From contig NZ_FOSS01000001.1 of the NCBI RefSeq assembly GCF_900114355.1, forward strand, positions 769,386 through 833,385: a stretch of DNA of 64,000 nucleotides. Reading direction: 5' to 3'. The translations under genes were made by a program, and so were the position numbers. The notes under the pieces are model-generated. The model ran no database searches. It saw nothing but the letters and a program-made list of their open reading frames with translations, and had not been told where the DNA came from. This document shows, in pieces, positions 29,736 to 39,901 of this stretch (its first letter is position 1; the number at the start of each line of letters is the position of its first letter). The stretch is from Lysobacter sp. cf310 (GTDB lineage: Bacteria; Pseudomonadota; Gammaproteobacteria; Xanthomonadales; Xanthomonadaceae).

Positions 29736-30473
29736 TCAGACGGCGCCGGCGTCCAGGGCATCGCGCAGCGCCGCTACCCGGCCGCGCTCGCTCGCGCTCC
29801 AATCCGGATCCAGCCCGGCCAGGGCTGGATTGCGCCAGCGCATGCGCGAGCGCTGCGGCGCCTTGGCCGAGGCGTGCACCTGGCTTACGCCGGTCGCGGC
29901 CAGCAGGCCGCGCACGTTGCCCGGATCGAGGCCCGCCCCCGCCATCAACGCGATGCGTCCGCGCGCCTGCCGCACCAGCGCGGCGATGGCCGCCGCGCCG
30001 GCGGGCGCGCTGGCCGCGCCGCCGGAGCTCAGCACGCGCTCGCAGCCCAGCGCGATCGCGTCCTCCAGCGCGCGCGCGCGATCGCGCGCGGCGTCGATGG
30101 CGCGGTGGAAGGTGACCCCCAGCGCGCCGGCCGCGGCGATCAGCTCGGCGCAGACCGCGCGGTCGACGTCGCCGTCGGCATCCAGCGCGCCGATCACCAC
30201 GCCGTCGCAGCCCAGGCGAACGCACAGTTCGATGTCGCGGCGCATGCGCTCGCGCTCCAGCGCGTCGTAGAGGAAATCGCCGGCGCGCGGGCGGATCAGC
30301 ACGTACAGCGGAATGCGCAGGCGCTCGCGCGCCATCGCGATGCTGGCGTAGGACGGCGTGCAACCGCCCTCGCCCAGGTTCTCGCACAGTTCGATGCGGT
30401 CGGCGCCGCCGTCCTGCGCCGCCAGCGCCGAGGCCAGCGAGTTGGCGGCGATCTCCAGGGCGATGCGGCTCAC
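29736..30473 (-). CDS. cutC: CutC family TIM-barrel protein
   Basis: CutC was named for copper homeostasis, but its biochemical role is poorly defined. The 245-residue product has the family marks LEIAANSLASALAAQDGGADRIELCENLGEGGCTPS (residues 4-40, quoted in two parts: LEIAANSLASALAAQDGG and ADRIELCENLGEGGCTPS), IPLYVLIRPRAGDF and GVTFHRAIDAA. There is no signal peptide. Start GTG 30473 overlaps the stop of the glycosylasparaginase gene by 4 bases. Its place in a glucokinase-glycosylasparaginase-CutC operon suggests a role in sugar or glycosylamine metabolism rather than copper; this is inference. Confidence 0.9.
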   Translation of the reverse strand: MSRIALEIAANSLASALAAQDGGADRIELCENLGEGGCTPSYASIAMARERLRIPLYVLIRPRAGDFLYDALERERMRRDIELCVRLGCDGVVIGALDADGDVDRAVCAELIAAAGALGVTFHRAIDAARDRARALEDAIALGCERVLSSGGAASAPAGAAAIAALVRQARGRIALMAGAGLDPGNVRGLLAATGVSQVHASAKAPQRSRMRWRNPALAGLDPDWSASERGRVAALRDALDAGAV

Positions 30474-31477
30474 TTGCGTGCCGTGGCGTAGACCGAGGCC
30501 GACTCGTGCAGCCGCTGGTGCGGCCCGGCGCCGCCGTCGTGCACGGCGTAGACGAAGCCCTGGTGCAGGGCGTAGGCGCCGACGTCGCCGTGTTTGTTCA
30601 AGGCCAGGAAGCACACTTGCAACTGCTTGCTGGCTTCCGGCCGTTTGCGCACCACGCGTTCGATAGCCTCGCGGCAGGCCTCGGCCGGCGAACGTCCCTG
30701 GCGCATCAGTTCGACCACGAGAAAGCTCGCCGCGTTGCGCACCATCTCCTCGCCCACGCCCGAGGCGGTGGCGGCGCCGGCCTCGTTGTCCACGTACAAG
30801 CCGGCGCCGACGATGGGGCTGTCGCCGACCCGACCGTGCAGCTTCCAGGCCATGCCGCTGGTGGTGCAGGCGCCGGCGAGCTTGCCGTCCGCGCCGATCG
30901 CCAGGATGCCCAGGGTGTCGTGGTTGCTGGCGTCGCCGGGGCGCTGGACGCGTTCGGCGTTGATCTGCGGGCGGTACTCGCTGGTCTTCAGCCATTCGCG
31001 CCAGGCCTTGCGCGCCGTATCGGTCAGCAGCGGCTGCTTGGGGAAGCCCTGCGCCAGCGCGAACTGCTGGGCGCCCTCGCCCACCAGCATCACATGCGGG
31101 GTCTTCTCCATCACCGCGCGCGCCACGGATACCGGATGCAGGATGTCCTCGAGCGCGGCGACCGCGCCGCAGCGGCCGTCGCCGGCCATGATGCTGGCGT
31201 CCAGAGTCAGCACGCCGTCGCGGTCGGGATTGCCGCAGCGGCCCACGGTGGGATTGCACAGGTCGGCCTCGGCCCAGCGCGCGCCGGCCTCCACCGCGTC
31301 CAGCGCGTCGCCGCCGCGCGCGAGCACCGGCCAGGCCGCGGCATTCGCGCCGACGCCGAAATCCCAGGTCGACACCACTTTGGCGCCGCTGGCGGGCGCG
31401 GACCGCGCCACGCGCGGCGCGGCCAGGGCGCCCGCGGCCAATAACGAGGACTGGAGGAATTGGCGGCGCGTGCTCAT
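30470..31477 (-). CDS. N4-(beta-N-acetylglucosaminyl)-L-asparaginase (glycosylasparaginase)
   Basis: This N-terminal-nucleophile hydrolase cleaves GlcNAc-Asn, the last linkage left when an N-glycoprotein has been fully degraded. The 335-residue precursor has a twin-arginine-like signal (STRRQFLQSSLLAAGALAAP). The autoprocessing site is intact: NHDTLGILA, with T188 as the new N-terminal nucleophile of the beta subunit. Downstream GRVGDSPIVGAGLYVDNEAGAA (about residues 216-237) is typical of glycosylasparaginases rather than isoaspartyl peptidases. It lies 52 bp after the glucokinase gene and overlaps cutC by 4 bases. Export through Tat would put it in the periplasm. Confidence 0.92.
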   Translation of the reverse strand: MSTRRQFLQSSLLAAGALAAPRVARSAPASGAKVVSTWDFGVGANAAAWPVLARGGDALDAVEAGARWAEADLCNPTVGRCGNPDRDGVLTLDASIMAGDGRCGAVAALEDILHPVSVARAVMEKTPHVMLVGEGAQQFALAQGFPKQPLLTDTARKAWREWLKTSEYRPQINAERVQRPGDASNHDTLGILAIGADGKLAGACTTSGMAWKLHGRVGDSPIVGAGLYVDNEAGAATASGVGEEMVRNAASFLVVELMRQGRSPAEACREAIERVVRKRPEASKQLQVCFLALNKHGDVGAYALHQGFVYAVHDGGAGPHQRLHESASVYATARK

Positions 31478-31529
31478 GACGTGGTCTCGATGGGAAGTCG
31501 GTCGGCGGACGCCGCCGCGCCGTGCGAAC

Positions 31530-32642
31530 TCAGTCGCCGGCGTGGCGCTCCAGGTAATAGGCGGCGGCGCCGAGCAGGCCGCGTTGGCCGTGCTCGACCA
31601 GCCGCACCGGCGTGCGCGCCATCAGCTCGGCGAACACGCCCTTGTTGCGGAAGCGCGCGGCGAAATCGCTGGCCAGCAGGAACGGCGCGATCTGCGCCGG
31701 GATGCCGCCGGCCAGGTACACCGACTGCGCGCCGAAGGTCACGGCGAGGTCGCCGGCCAGGCTGCCGAGCATGGCGCAGAAGATCGACAAGGCCTCCACC
31801 GCCTGCGCATCGTCGCCGCGCTGCGCGGCCGCGGTGATCGCCTCCGGCGTGTCCAGCCGCGGCGCCGTCGCGTCCAGCGCGCACAGCGCCTCGTAGGCAT
31901 GGACCAGGCCGGGGCCGGACAGCACGCGTTCGTTGTCCACGTGCGGCCAGCGTTGCAGCAGTTGCCGCAGCAGATCCAGCTCGCGCGGCGTGCCCGCGGC
32001 CAACGCGGCGTGGCCGGCTTCGCTGGCCAGCACGCGCGCGGGCGAGCCCGGCACGTACAGCGCGGCGCCGAAGCCGGTGCCCGGGCCCAGCACCAGCGCC
32101 GCGCCGGCGTTGGCGGCGGCGTCGCCGCAGATGTGCAGCATGCGCGCCGGGTCCAGGCGCGGCACCGCATAGGCCACGGCTTCGAAATCGTTGAGCAGGG
32201 CCAACTGTCCGCAGCCGGCCTCCAGCCGGGTGCGCTCCAGCGACACCGGCCAGGGCAGATTGCTGTTGAGCAGGCGGTCGCCGTCCAGGCGCCCGGCGAT
32301 CGCGACCACCGCGTGCTCCGGCACCACCTGCGCCTCTTCGGCGAAGTCGCGCAGGATCGCGGCCAGGCTGGGCGCCTGCGCGCAGGCGTATTGGCGAAAG
32401 CGCAGTACCGACAGCGTGCCGTCGTCGCCGACGCGCACATGTCCGACCCGGGCATGGGTGCCGCCGACATCGGCGGCGATCAGATCGCGCAGTTGCGCGC
32501 ACTTGGGATGGACCGTCATAGCCGGCGAGCATGCCGGTTCCGACACGTGCACCGCTAGCGCGGTCTCGCCGCGACGAGGGACCGGAGTGTCGGCGGTGGC
32601 CGGCGCGGGCAGGACGGCGGCGTTGGAGCGGACGGCGGGCAT
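31530..32642 (-). CDS. glk: Glucokinase (Glk family)
   Basis: This enzyme makes glucose 6-phosphate from glucose and ATP. The 370-residue product has LIAADVGGTHARVG (phosphate-binding loop, about residues 53-66), LLNDFEAVAYAVP and VLGPGTGFGAALYVP with the HAALAAGTPRE loop. This is the proteobacterial Glk type, not ROK. The N-terminal 40 residues before MTVHPK look extra; ATG 32519 is an alternative start, but 32642 has GGGA upstream. A LacI-type palindrome is 51 bp upstream. In this operon it would use glucose trimmed from glucosylated high-mannose chains (inference). Confidence 0.9.
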   Translation of the reverse strand: MPAVRSNAAVLPAPATADTPVPRRGETALAVHVSEPACSPAMTVHPKCAQLRDLIAADVGGTHARVGHVRVGDDGTLSVLRFRQYACAQAPSLAAILRDFAEEAQVVPEHAVVAIAGRLDGDRLLNSNLPWPVSLERTRLEAGCGQLALLNDFEAVAYAVPRLDPARMLHICGDAAANAGAALVLGPGTGFGAALYVPGSPARVLASEAGHAALAAGTPRELDLLRQLLQRWPHVDNERVLSGPGLVHAYEALCALDATAPRLDTPEAITAAAQRGDDAQAVEALSIFCAMLGSLAGDLAVTFGAQSVYLAGGIPAQIAPFLLASDFAARFRNKGVFAELMARTPVRLVEHGQRGLLGAAAYYLERHAGD

Positions 32643-32693
32643 GGCCTGCTTCCCAGGGGGTTGGCCCGATTATCGACCAAGCCGTCGCGCATT

Positions 32694-32705
32694 TGTATCG
32701 ATCAA
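32694..32705. promoter_or_regulatory. LacI-type operator, copy 3 (upstream of glk)
   Basis: TGTATCGATCAA keeps the ATCGATC core and one-base-different arms relative to the copies at 21448 and 29457. A minus-strand GATAAT at about 32668-32673 is a good -10 candidate. The segment GGCCCGATTAT plus ACCAAG is also shared with the promoter at 21429-21446, which supports common descent of the two promoters. Confidence 0.65.
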
Positions 32706-32772
32706 AACCAGCCGATTTCGTCAATTCAGCTGCGCCGCCCGGATACCGCGGCGCATGGGGGCGCCTGCCCGC

Positions 32773-34890
32773 CTACGCCGAAGCGTAGCGCGCGGCGCCG
32801 CCGACCCAGCGTTCGACGATGCGCTGGGCGATCTCGGGCGCGTCGGCGAGCAGGCGCTCGCCCAGCGCCTGCACCTGCGGCAGCAGGTCGGCGTCGCGGA
32901 CCAGATCGGCGACGCGGAAGCCGGCCAGACCGGTCTGGCGCGTGCCCAGCAGTTCGCCGGGGCCGCGCAATTCCAGATCCTTCTCGGCGATCACGAAGCC
33001 GTCGTGGGTCTGGCGCATGGTCTCCAGGCGTTGCCGCGCCAGCCCCGACAGCGGCGCGCGGTACAGCAGCACGCAGCTGGACGCGGCGCGACCGCGCCCG
33101 ACCCGGCCGCGCAGCTGGTGCAGCTGCGCCAGGCCCAGGCGCTCGGCGTTCTCGACGATCATCAGCGAGGCATTGGGCACGTCCACGCCGACCTCGATCA
33201 CCGTGGTCGCGACCAGCAGGTCGATGTCGCCGTCCTTGAACGCGCGCATGGTCGCCTGCTTCTCGCTGGCCTTCATGCGGCCGTGGACCAGGCCCACGCG
33301 CAACTCGGCCAGCTGCCGCGACAGTTCTTCGAAGGTGGTCTGCGCGGCCTGCGCCACCACCTCGTCGGAATCGTCGATCAGGGTGCAGACCCAATAGGCC
33401 TGGCGGCCCTCGGCGCAGGCGCCGCGTATGCGCTCGACCAGCTCCGGACGGCGTTCTTCGCTGAGCGCCACCGTCTGCACCGGCGTGCGCCCGGGCGGCA
33501 GTTCGTCGATCGCCGACACGTCCAGATCGGCATAGGCCGCCATCGCCAGGGTGCGCGGGATCGGGGTGGCGGTCATCACCAACTGGTGCGGGACGATCGC
33601 GTTCGCGCCGACCTCCCCGCCCGCGCCCTTGTCGCGCAGCGCCAGGCGCTGGTGCACGCCGAAGCGGTGCTGCTCGTCGACGATCGCCAACGCCAGATCG
33701 CGGAAGGCCACGCCCTCCTGCATCAGCGCGTGGGTGCCGACCACGACCTGGGCCTCGCCCGAGGCCACCTGTTCCAGCACCTTGGCGCGCGCGCGGCCGG
33801 TGACCTTGCCGGCCAGCCAGGCCACGCGCACGTCCAGCGGTTCCAGCCAGCCGCGCAGGTTGTTGAGGTGTTGCTCGGCCAGCAGTTCGGTCGGCGCCAT
33901 CAGCGCGGCCTGGCGGCCGGCATGCACCGCGATCATCGCCGCCATCGCCGCCACCACGGTCTTGCCGCTGCCGACGTCGCCCTGGACCAGACGCAGCATC
34001 GGCGACGGCTTGGCGAGGTCGGCGCGGATTTGCGCGAACACGCGCTGCTGGGCGCCGGTGAGCGCGAACGGCAGGGCCTTGCGCAGGCGCTCGGCCAGGG
34101 CCAGACCCTTCAAGGCGGGCGCCTTGTGCGCCTGCTGGGCGATGCGCTGACGACGCAGGCTGAGGTGATGGGCCAGCAGTTCCTCCAGCGCCAGGCGGCG
34201 CTGGGCCGGATGGGTGCCGGCGATCAGCGCGGCCACGTCGGCGTCCTGCGGCGGCCGGTGCACGGTCAGCAGGGCCTGGCGCAGGGTCGGCAGTTGCAGG
34301 CGCTCGCGCAGCTCGCGCGGCAACAGTTCCAGCGCGTCCTCGTCGGGCAGGCGGTCCAGGGCCAGGCCGATCAGGCGCCGCAGCGAGGCCGGGCCGATGC
34401 CCTCGACCGCGGGGTAGACCGGATCCAGGCGTTCGCCCAGCGCGCTGTCGTCGTGATCGTCGAGCACGCGATAGCTGGGATGCACGATCTCCAAGCCGAT
34501 CTGGCCGGGCTTGGGCGTGCCGTAGCAGCGCACGCGCGCGCCGACCCGGAACTGCGCGACCTGGGCGGCGCGGAAATGGAAGAAGCGCAGCACCAGGGTG
34601 CCGCGGCTGTCGTCGCCGATCGCCACCCGCAGCAGCGGTCGATAGCGGAATCCGCGCTCGACCGCTTCGACGCGGCCTTCGACCTGCGCCGGCACGCCGG
34701 GCTGCAGCAAGCGGATCGGGGTGATCGAGGTGCGGTCCTCGTACTGCCGCGGCAATTGCAGCCACAGGTCCTGCAGGCTGTTCAGACCGCGCGCGGCGAG
34801 TTTCTCGGCCACGCTCGGGCCGACCCCGGGCAGGCTGGAGAGCGGCTGCAATTGGAGATCGACGGACGCCCCGCCCTTGCGCTTCGGCAT
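32773..34890 (-). CDS. recG: ATP-dependent DNA helicase RecG
   Basis: RecG remodels stalled replication forks and Holliday junctions. The 705-residue product has an N-terminal wedge/OB domain (SSLPGVGPSVAEKLAARG, LPRQYEDRT), Walker A (LVQGDVGSGKTVVAAMAA, about residues 299-316), a DEQH Walker B (AIVDEQHRFG), motif III (MTATPIPRTLAM) and the C-terminal TRG region (RGRVGRGRAASSC, GLAGFRVADLVRD). Length is standard. It is on the same strand as the glycan island but separated from glk, and does not belong to it functionally. Confidence 0.96.
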   Translation of the reverse strand: MPKRKGGASVDLQLQPLSSLPGVGPSVAEKLAARGLNSLQDLWLQLPRQYEDRTSITPIRLLQPGVPAQVEGRVEAVERGFRYRPLLRVAIGDDSRGTLVLRFFHFRAAQVAQFRVGARVRCYGTPKPGQIGLEIVHPSYRVLDDHDDSALGERLDPVYPAVEGIGPASLRRLIGLALDRLPDEDALELLPRELRERLQLPTLRQALLTVHRPPQDADVAALIAGTHPAQRRLALEELLAHHLSLRRQRIAQQAHKAPALKGLALAERLRKALPFALTGAQQRVFAQIRADLAKPSPMLRLVQGDVGSGKTVVAAMAAMIAVHAGRQAALMAPTELLAEQHLNNLRGWLEPLDVRVAWLAGKVTGRARAKVLEQVASGEAQVVVGTHALMQEGVAFRDLALAIVDEQHRFGVHQRLALRDKGAGGEVGANAIVPHQLVMTATPIPRTLAMAAYADLDVSAIDELPPGRTPVQTVALSEERRPELVERIRGACAEGRQAYWVCTLIDDSDEVVAQAAQTTFEELSRQLAELRVGLVHGRMKASEKQATMRAFKDGDIDLLVATTVIEVGVDVPNASLMIVENAERLGLAQLHQLRGRVGRGRAASSCVLLYRAPLSGLARQRLETMRQTHDGFVIAEKDLELRGPGELLGTRQTGLAGFRVADLVRDADLLPQVQALGERLLADAPEIAQRIVERWVGGAARYASA

Positions 34891-34923
34891 GCGCTAAGCA
34901 TGACGGCAACGCGCGCAAACCAA

Positions 34924-34951
34924 AACCCCGACGCCTCGCGGCGCCGGGGTT
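34924..34951 (-). terminator. Terminator of the second TonB-dependent receptor gene
   Basis: A 12-bp stem with one mismatch (34924-34935/34940-34951, loop TCGC) starts 39 bases after the receptor stop. The minus strand then reads TTTTGGTTTG. Confidence 0.8.
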
Positions 34952-34990
34952 CGGTGTCGTCGCCCGGCGCGCGGCCGGGCTGCGGCGCCC

Positions 34991-37429
34991 TTAGAACTTC
35001 GCGTTGAACTCCACACCGAAGGTGCGCGGTTCGGTCACGCGCGCGCCGACGGTGCCGAGTACGGTCTTGCCGTAGGTACCCAGGGAATTGATGTACTGGT
35101 TGTCGAACACGTTGTTGCCGAACAGGGCCAGGCCCCAATGGCCGTTGGGCGCGGTCCAGGCCAGGCGCACGTCGGTGCGGTTGCGCGACTCGTCCAGGTC
35201 CAGCGCCGGGCTGGGCCCGCAGTCGCCCTGCGCCACCGATTCGGTGTTGCAGCGCTTCTTGCTGCGGTAGGCATGGCGCAACGAGAGACGCAGGTCGCCG
35301 TGCTCCTGCAGGTACCACTGGTAGTTCATGCCGCCGGCCAGGAACCAGTGCGGCACGCCGGTGGGCTTGCCCGACAGGTCCAGGCCGCTGATCGATTCGT
35401 AGTTCTTGTAGGTGGCGTCGATGAAGGCGGCGTTGAAGTCCAGGCCGAGGCCGTCGGTGACCTGCCAGCGCGCATCGAAGTCCACGCCGTAGGCTTCCAT
35501 GTCCGAGGTGTCGACGACGAAGCGCGGAATGGTGGTGCTCATGTCCAGCACCACCGCCTGGCGGTTGTCGTAGACGTAGTAATAGGCCGACAGGTTGTAC
35601 TGCAGGCGATGCTCGGGGAAGGACTGTTTCAGGCCGAACTCCAGGTTCCACACGTCCTCGTTGTCGAAGCGGCTGCCGATCTGCAGCGAGTTGAACCCGC
35701 CGGCCTTGTAGCCCTTGGCCAGCGAGGCGTAACCCATGGTGTTGTCGTTGAAATGGTAGTCGGCGACGAAGCGCGGGCTGACATCGCTCCAGGAGCGTTT
35801 GGCGCGGTTGGTCACGCCCTTGTTGAGCATGGCCGGCGGGTCGATGAAGGCCACGTCGAAGACGAAGGTCTCGCGCGGGATGCCGGCCAGGGCGAAGAAG
35901 CCCATCGCTTCCAACTGGTCCAGCGCCGCATCCAGCTCGGGCGCCGAACGCGGGTTGTTGAGCCAGCTGAAGTCCTTCTCGTCGCGGGTGTAGCGCAGGC
36001 CGAAGGTCAGGTTGAGCTTGTCGGTGGCATGCCAGATCACGTCGCCGAACACCGCGTAGGACTGGGTCTCCAGGGTATTGATGAACTTCTCGTTCCAGCG
36101 GTGGCCGCGCAGTCGGATCGGAATGCCGAACGCGGCCAGCTGCTGGTCGACGTAGCCGAACAGATAGCCGGTGGGCGTGGGCGCCAGGCCCAGGTTGTGG
36201 ACGATGGTGTCCACCGAGTCGGTCAGGGCGTTGACCTCGCTGGTCTGATCGGCCTCCTCCTTGAAGTAACTGGCGCCGGCGACCCAGTCGATGCGGTCGG
36301 TGCTGCCGGCGAACTTGAACTCCTGGTACAGGCTTTCGTTGCTCTCGGTGTTGGTGGAATCGACGTAGAGGTAATTGCGGTCGGTACCGTCCTCTTCGAC
36401 GCGGTTGACCGAGTCGTAGTCGCGCCAGGAGCTGGTCATGGTCAGCGTGCCCCAGTCGAAACCGTGGTCGACGATCAGGGTGACGCCGTCGAAGCGGCGC
36501 GATTCCTCGTTGCCTTCGGCGTCGGAGGCGGTGGGCACCTTGCGCGGATCCAGGTAGCCCAGCTCGTCCACCGGCAGGGTCGGCAGGCCCGGCCGCGGCG
36601 GCAGCGGCACGATGCCGGTGGTGGCCTGGCCGAGCTGGTCCAGGTTCTCGTGGTCCCAGCTCAAGGTGGCGGTGGTGCGCTCGCCCAGGCCCAGCCGGAA
36701 CGCGGCGCGCGTGGCCCAGTTGTTCTCAGGATTGAGGTCGCGGCCGGTGTTGGCGTCCTGGATCCAGCCGTCGCTGTGATTGAACAACGCGTTCACGCGC
36801 AGGGCCGCGTCCTCGCCGGTGGGCAAGTTGACCATCGCGTCGGCGTAGACGCGTCCTTCGTTGCCCAGGCGCAGGCGCGCGGCGGCTTCGGTTTCGCTGC
36901 CGGGCTTGCGGGTGATGATGGACACCGCGCCGGCGGCGGTGTTGCGGCCGAACAAGGTGCCCTGCGGGCCCTTGAGGATTTCGATGCGCTCCACGTCGGT
37001 GAACGGCAGCAGCACGCCGCCGCCGCGGCCGGCGTAGACGCCGTCGACGTAGATGCCGACCGCCGGGTCGGTGCCGATGCCGAAGTCGTCGGTGCTGATG
37101 CCGCGCAGCTGGAAGCTGGGCTGGGTCGGCTGCTGGCTGTTCACCACCAGGCCCGGCACGAAGCTGTCGAGATCGCCCAGGTCCTTGGCGGCGACGTCGT
37201 CGATGAGCTGGTCGCTCACCACCTGCAGGGCGATCGGTACGTCCTGCAGTTCCTGCTCGCGGCTCTGCGCGGTGACGGTGATGGCGTCGAGGTCCTTGGC
37301 CTCGGCGCGCGGCTGCGGCTCGGGCGCGGCGGTCTGCGCCTGCGCCGTTGCCGGCATGCCGAAAGTGAGGACGGCACCGCCGCACAGTGCGGCGATCGCG
37401 GTGACCAACTTGTGTTTACGCAAGAGCAT
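34991..37429 (-). CDS. TonB-dependent receptor linked to a diheme cytochrome/beta-helix pair
   Basis: This is an outer-membrane TonB-dependent transporter of unknown substrate. I chose ATG 37429, because GAGGAAAG lies just upstream and the product then opens with a clean signal peptide (MLLRKHKLVTAIAALCGG...TAQAQ). The 812-residue protein has a plug with ITVTAQSREQELQDVPIAL and IEILKGPQGTLFGRNTAAGAVSI, the sterol/FyuA-like plug subtype. The barrel ends PRTFGVEFNAKF with a terminal aromatic residue. An ATG at 37459 would extend it by 10 residues. It is downstream of, and probably co-transcribed with, the cytochrome and beta-helix genes. The plug subtype suggests a hydrophobic or aromatic ligand, which is weak inference. 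Confidence 0.9.
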   Translation of the reverse strand: MLLRKHKLVTAIAALCGGAVLTFGMPATAQAQTAAPEPQPRAEAKDLDAITVTAQSREQELQDVPIALQVVSDQLIDDVAAKDLGDLDSFVPGLVVNSQQPTQPSFQLRGISTDDFGIGTDPAVGIYVDGVYAGRGGGVLLPFTDVERIEILKGPQGTLFGRNTAAGAVSIITRKPGSETEAAARLRLGNEGRVYADAMVNLPTGEDAALRVNALFNHSDGWIQDANTGRDLNPENNWATRAAFRLGLGERTTATLSWDHENLDQLGQATTGIVPLPPRPGLPTLPVDELGYLDPRKVPTASDAEGNEESRRFDGVTLIVDHGFDWGTLTMTSSWRDYDSVNRVEEDGTDRNYLYVDSTNTESNESLYQEFKFAGSTDRIDWVAGASYFKEEADQTSEVNALTDSVDTIVHNLGLAPTPTGYLFGYVDQQLAAFGIPIRLRGHRWNEKFINTLETQSYAVFGDVIWHATDKLNLTFGLRYTRDEKDFSWLNNPRSAPELDAALDQLEAMGFFALAGIPRETFVFDVAFIDPPAMLNKGVTNRAKRSWSDVSPRFVADYHFNDNTMGYASLAKGYKAGGFNSLQIGSRFDNEDVWNLEFGLKQSFPEHRLQYNLSAYYYVYDNRQAVVLDMSTTIPRFVVDTSDMEAYGVDFDARWQVTDGLGLDFNAAFIDATYKNYESISGLDLSGKPTGVPHWFLAGGMNYQWYLQEHGDLRLSLRHAYRSKKRCNTESVAQGDCGPSPALDLDESRNRTDVRLAWTAPNGHWGLALFGNNVFDNQYINSLGTYGKTVLGTVGARVTEPRTFGVEFNAKF

Positions 37430-37522
37430 CGGATCTTTCCTCACGCTCGTTTTCGACATGGACGACGCGTTCCCCCCGGACACGTTCGTCGCCCTCCCCA
37501 GCAGCACGCGCCTCGCCGGGCG

Positions 37523-38668
37523 CTAGCCGCAATCTCCCTGCTGCGCCGCGATCCATTCCCGGATCAGCGTCACGCCTTCGCGATGCACCACGCTGCGCCC
37601 GACCTCCGGCATCATCGCCGAAGGGTCGTCGCTGTCCATGCGGTAGACCAGGATCGACGCGTCCGGATCGCCCGGCACGATGTCGTGCCTGCGGTCGCCG
37701 GTACCCTTGCCGGCCGCGATCGGCAGCTTGCAGCGGCCCAGCCGCAAGGGTTCGGCGGTCGCCGCGTCCAGCCACAGGCCCGAGGTGTTGCCCGGCCCTT
37801 TGGGGCTGTGGCAATGGCCGCAGTTGATGTCGAGGTAGGCACGCGCACGCGCGTCCAGACTGGCGCGCGCGCTATCGCGCCAGTCGGCCGCATGCGGCGC
37901 GGCGCTCGGCGCCGGTGCGTCGCGCAGATAGCCCAGGCGCTGCCATTGCGCGAGCTGGTTGGCGCGTCCGTCCGGGTAGTCGAAATCGCGATTGAGATGG
38001 CGCGCCTTCAAGCCGATCGGCTGCAGCGCCTTGCTCTTGATGTCGGTGCCGTGGCAGCCGCCGCACTGGTTCTGATCCGGCACCTGATAGGTCGCGCTCT
38101 CGCGGCTGCCGTCGGCGTCCTGCAGGCTCAGCGCGACCAGCTCGCCGCCGCGCATCAGCTTGGCCTCGGTCTGCTCGGCGTTCCACACATAGGGCAGCGC
38201 GATCCAACCGTCCTGGCGCCGCACCAGCAGGCGGGTTTCGATCAGGCGCACCTGGTTCAGGTCCAGCGCGCCGTCGCGGAACTCGCCGGCGCTGCCGCTG
38301 CGCGCGACCACCTCGCTGCCGGCGGCTTCGCCGGGCACGCGCGGGTAGTAGAAGGTCTTGCTGACCACGGTGCCGACCGGAAACTCGAACGCGCCCTCGG
38401 CGCTGTAGCGCGCCGCTGCGCCCTTGGGCATCCACACCGTGCGCAGCTTGTGCGCGTAGTCGCTGAACAGCGGCGTGTTGAGTTCGTAGGGCACCACGCC
38501 TTCGTTGAGGCGCAGCTGGCGATCGGCCACGCGCAGCACGCCCCATTCGCTGAGCAGGGCCGGCTGGCCTTCGGCATGGAAGCGCACCGGCGCCGGCGCG
38601 CGCTCGCAGGCGGCGACCAGCCACGACAACAACAACAGCAGAGCGATGCGCGTTCGCGTTGCCGTCAT
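37523..38668 (-). CDS. Diheme c-type cytochrome lipoprotein (SO_2930/TIGR03806-like)
   Basis: The 381-residue product is a probable periplasmic or outer-membrane lipoprotein (lipobox LVAAC, Cys near residue 21) with two heme c sites: CGGCH at 202-206 and CGHCH at 282-286. The long N-terminal domain (LNEGVVPYELNTPLFSDYA, KTFYYP, ETRLLVRR.GW) is characteristic of a family of conserved diheme proteins that, as I recall, pair with a parallel beta-helix protein. MMPEVGRSV near the C-terminus supplies a Met that could be a distal heme ligand. It starts 3 bp after the beta-helix gene. The redox partner and substrate are unknown. Confidence 0.88.
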   Translation of the reverse strand: MTATRTRIALLLLLSWLVAACERAPAPVRFHAEGQPALLSEWGVLRVADRQLRLNEGVVPYELNTPLFSDYAHKLRTVWMPKGAAARYSAEGAFEFPVGTVVSKTFYYPRVPGEAAGSEVVARSGSAGEFRDGALDLNQVRLIETRLLVRRQDGWIALPYVWNAEQTEAKLMRGGELVALSLQDADGSRESATYQVPDQNQCGGCHGTDIKSKALQPIGLKARHLNRDFDYPDGRANQLAQWQRLGYLRDAPAPSAAPHAADWRDSARASLDARARAYLDINCGHCHSPKGPGNTSGLWLDAATAEPLRLGRCKLPIAAGKGTGDRRHDIVPGDPDASILVYRMDSDDPSAMMPEVGRSVVHREGVTLIREWIAAQQGDCG

Positions 38669-38671
38669 CGC

Positions 38672-39901
<1,230 letters not shown>

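Noticed and set aside
29736-30473. A copper-resistance locus around cutC
   Set aside because: No copper ATPase, CopA/CopB, or CueR-type gene is present; the neighbours are all glycan genes.
34991-37429. Assigning the second TonB-dependent receptor to the glycan island
   Set aside because: It lacks the LacI palindrome, is separated by recG, has a different plug subtype and is adjacent to cytochrome genes.
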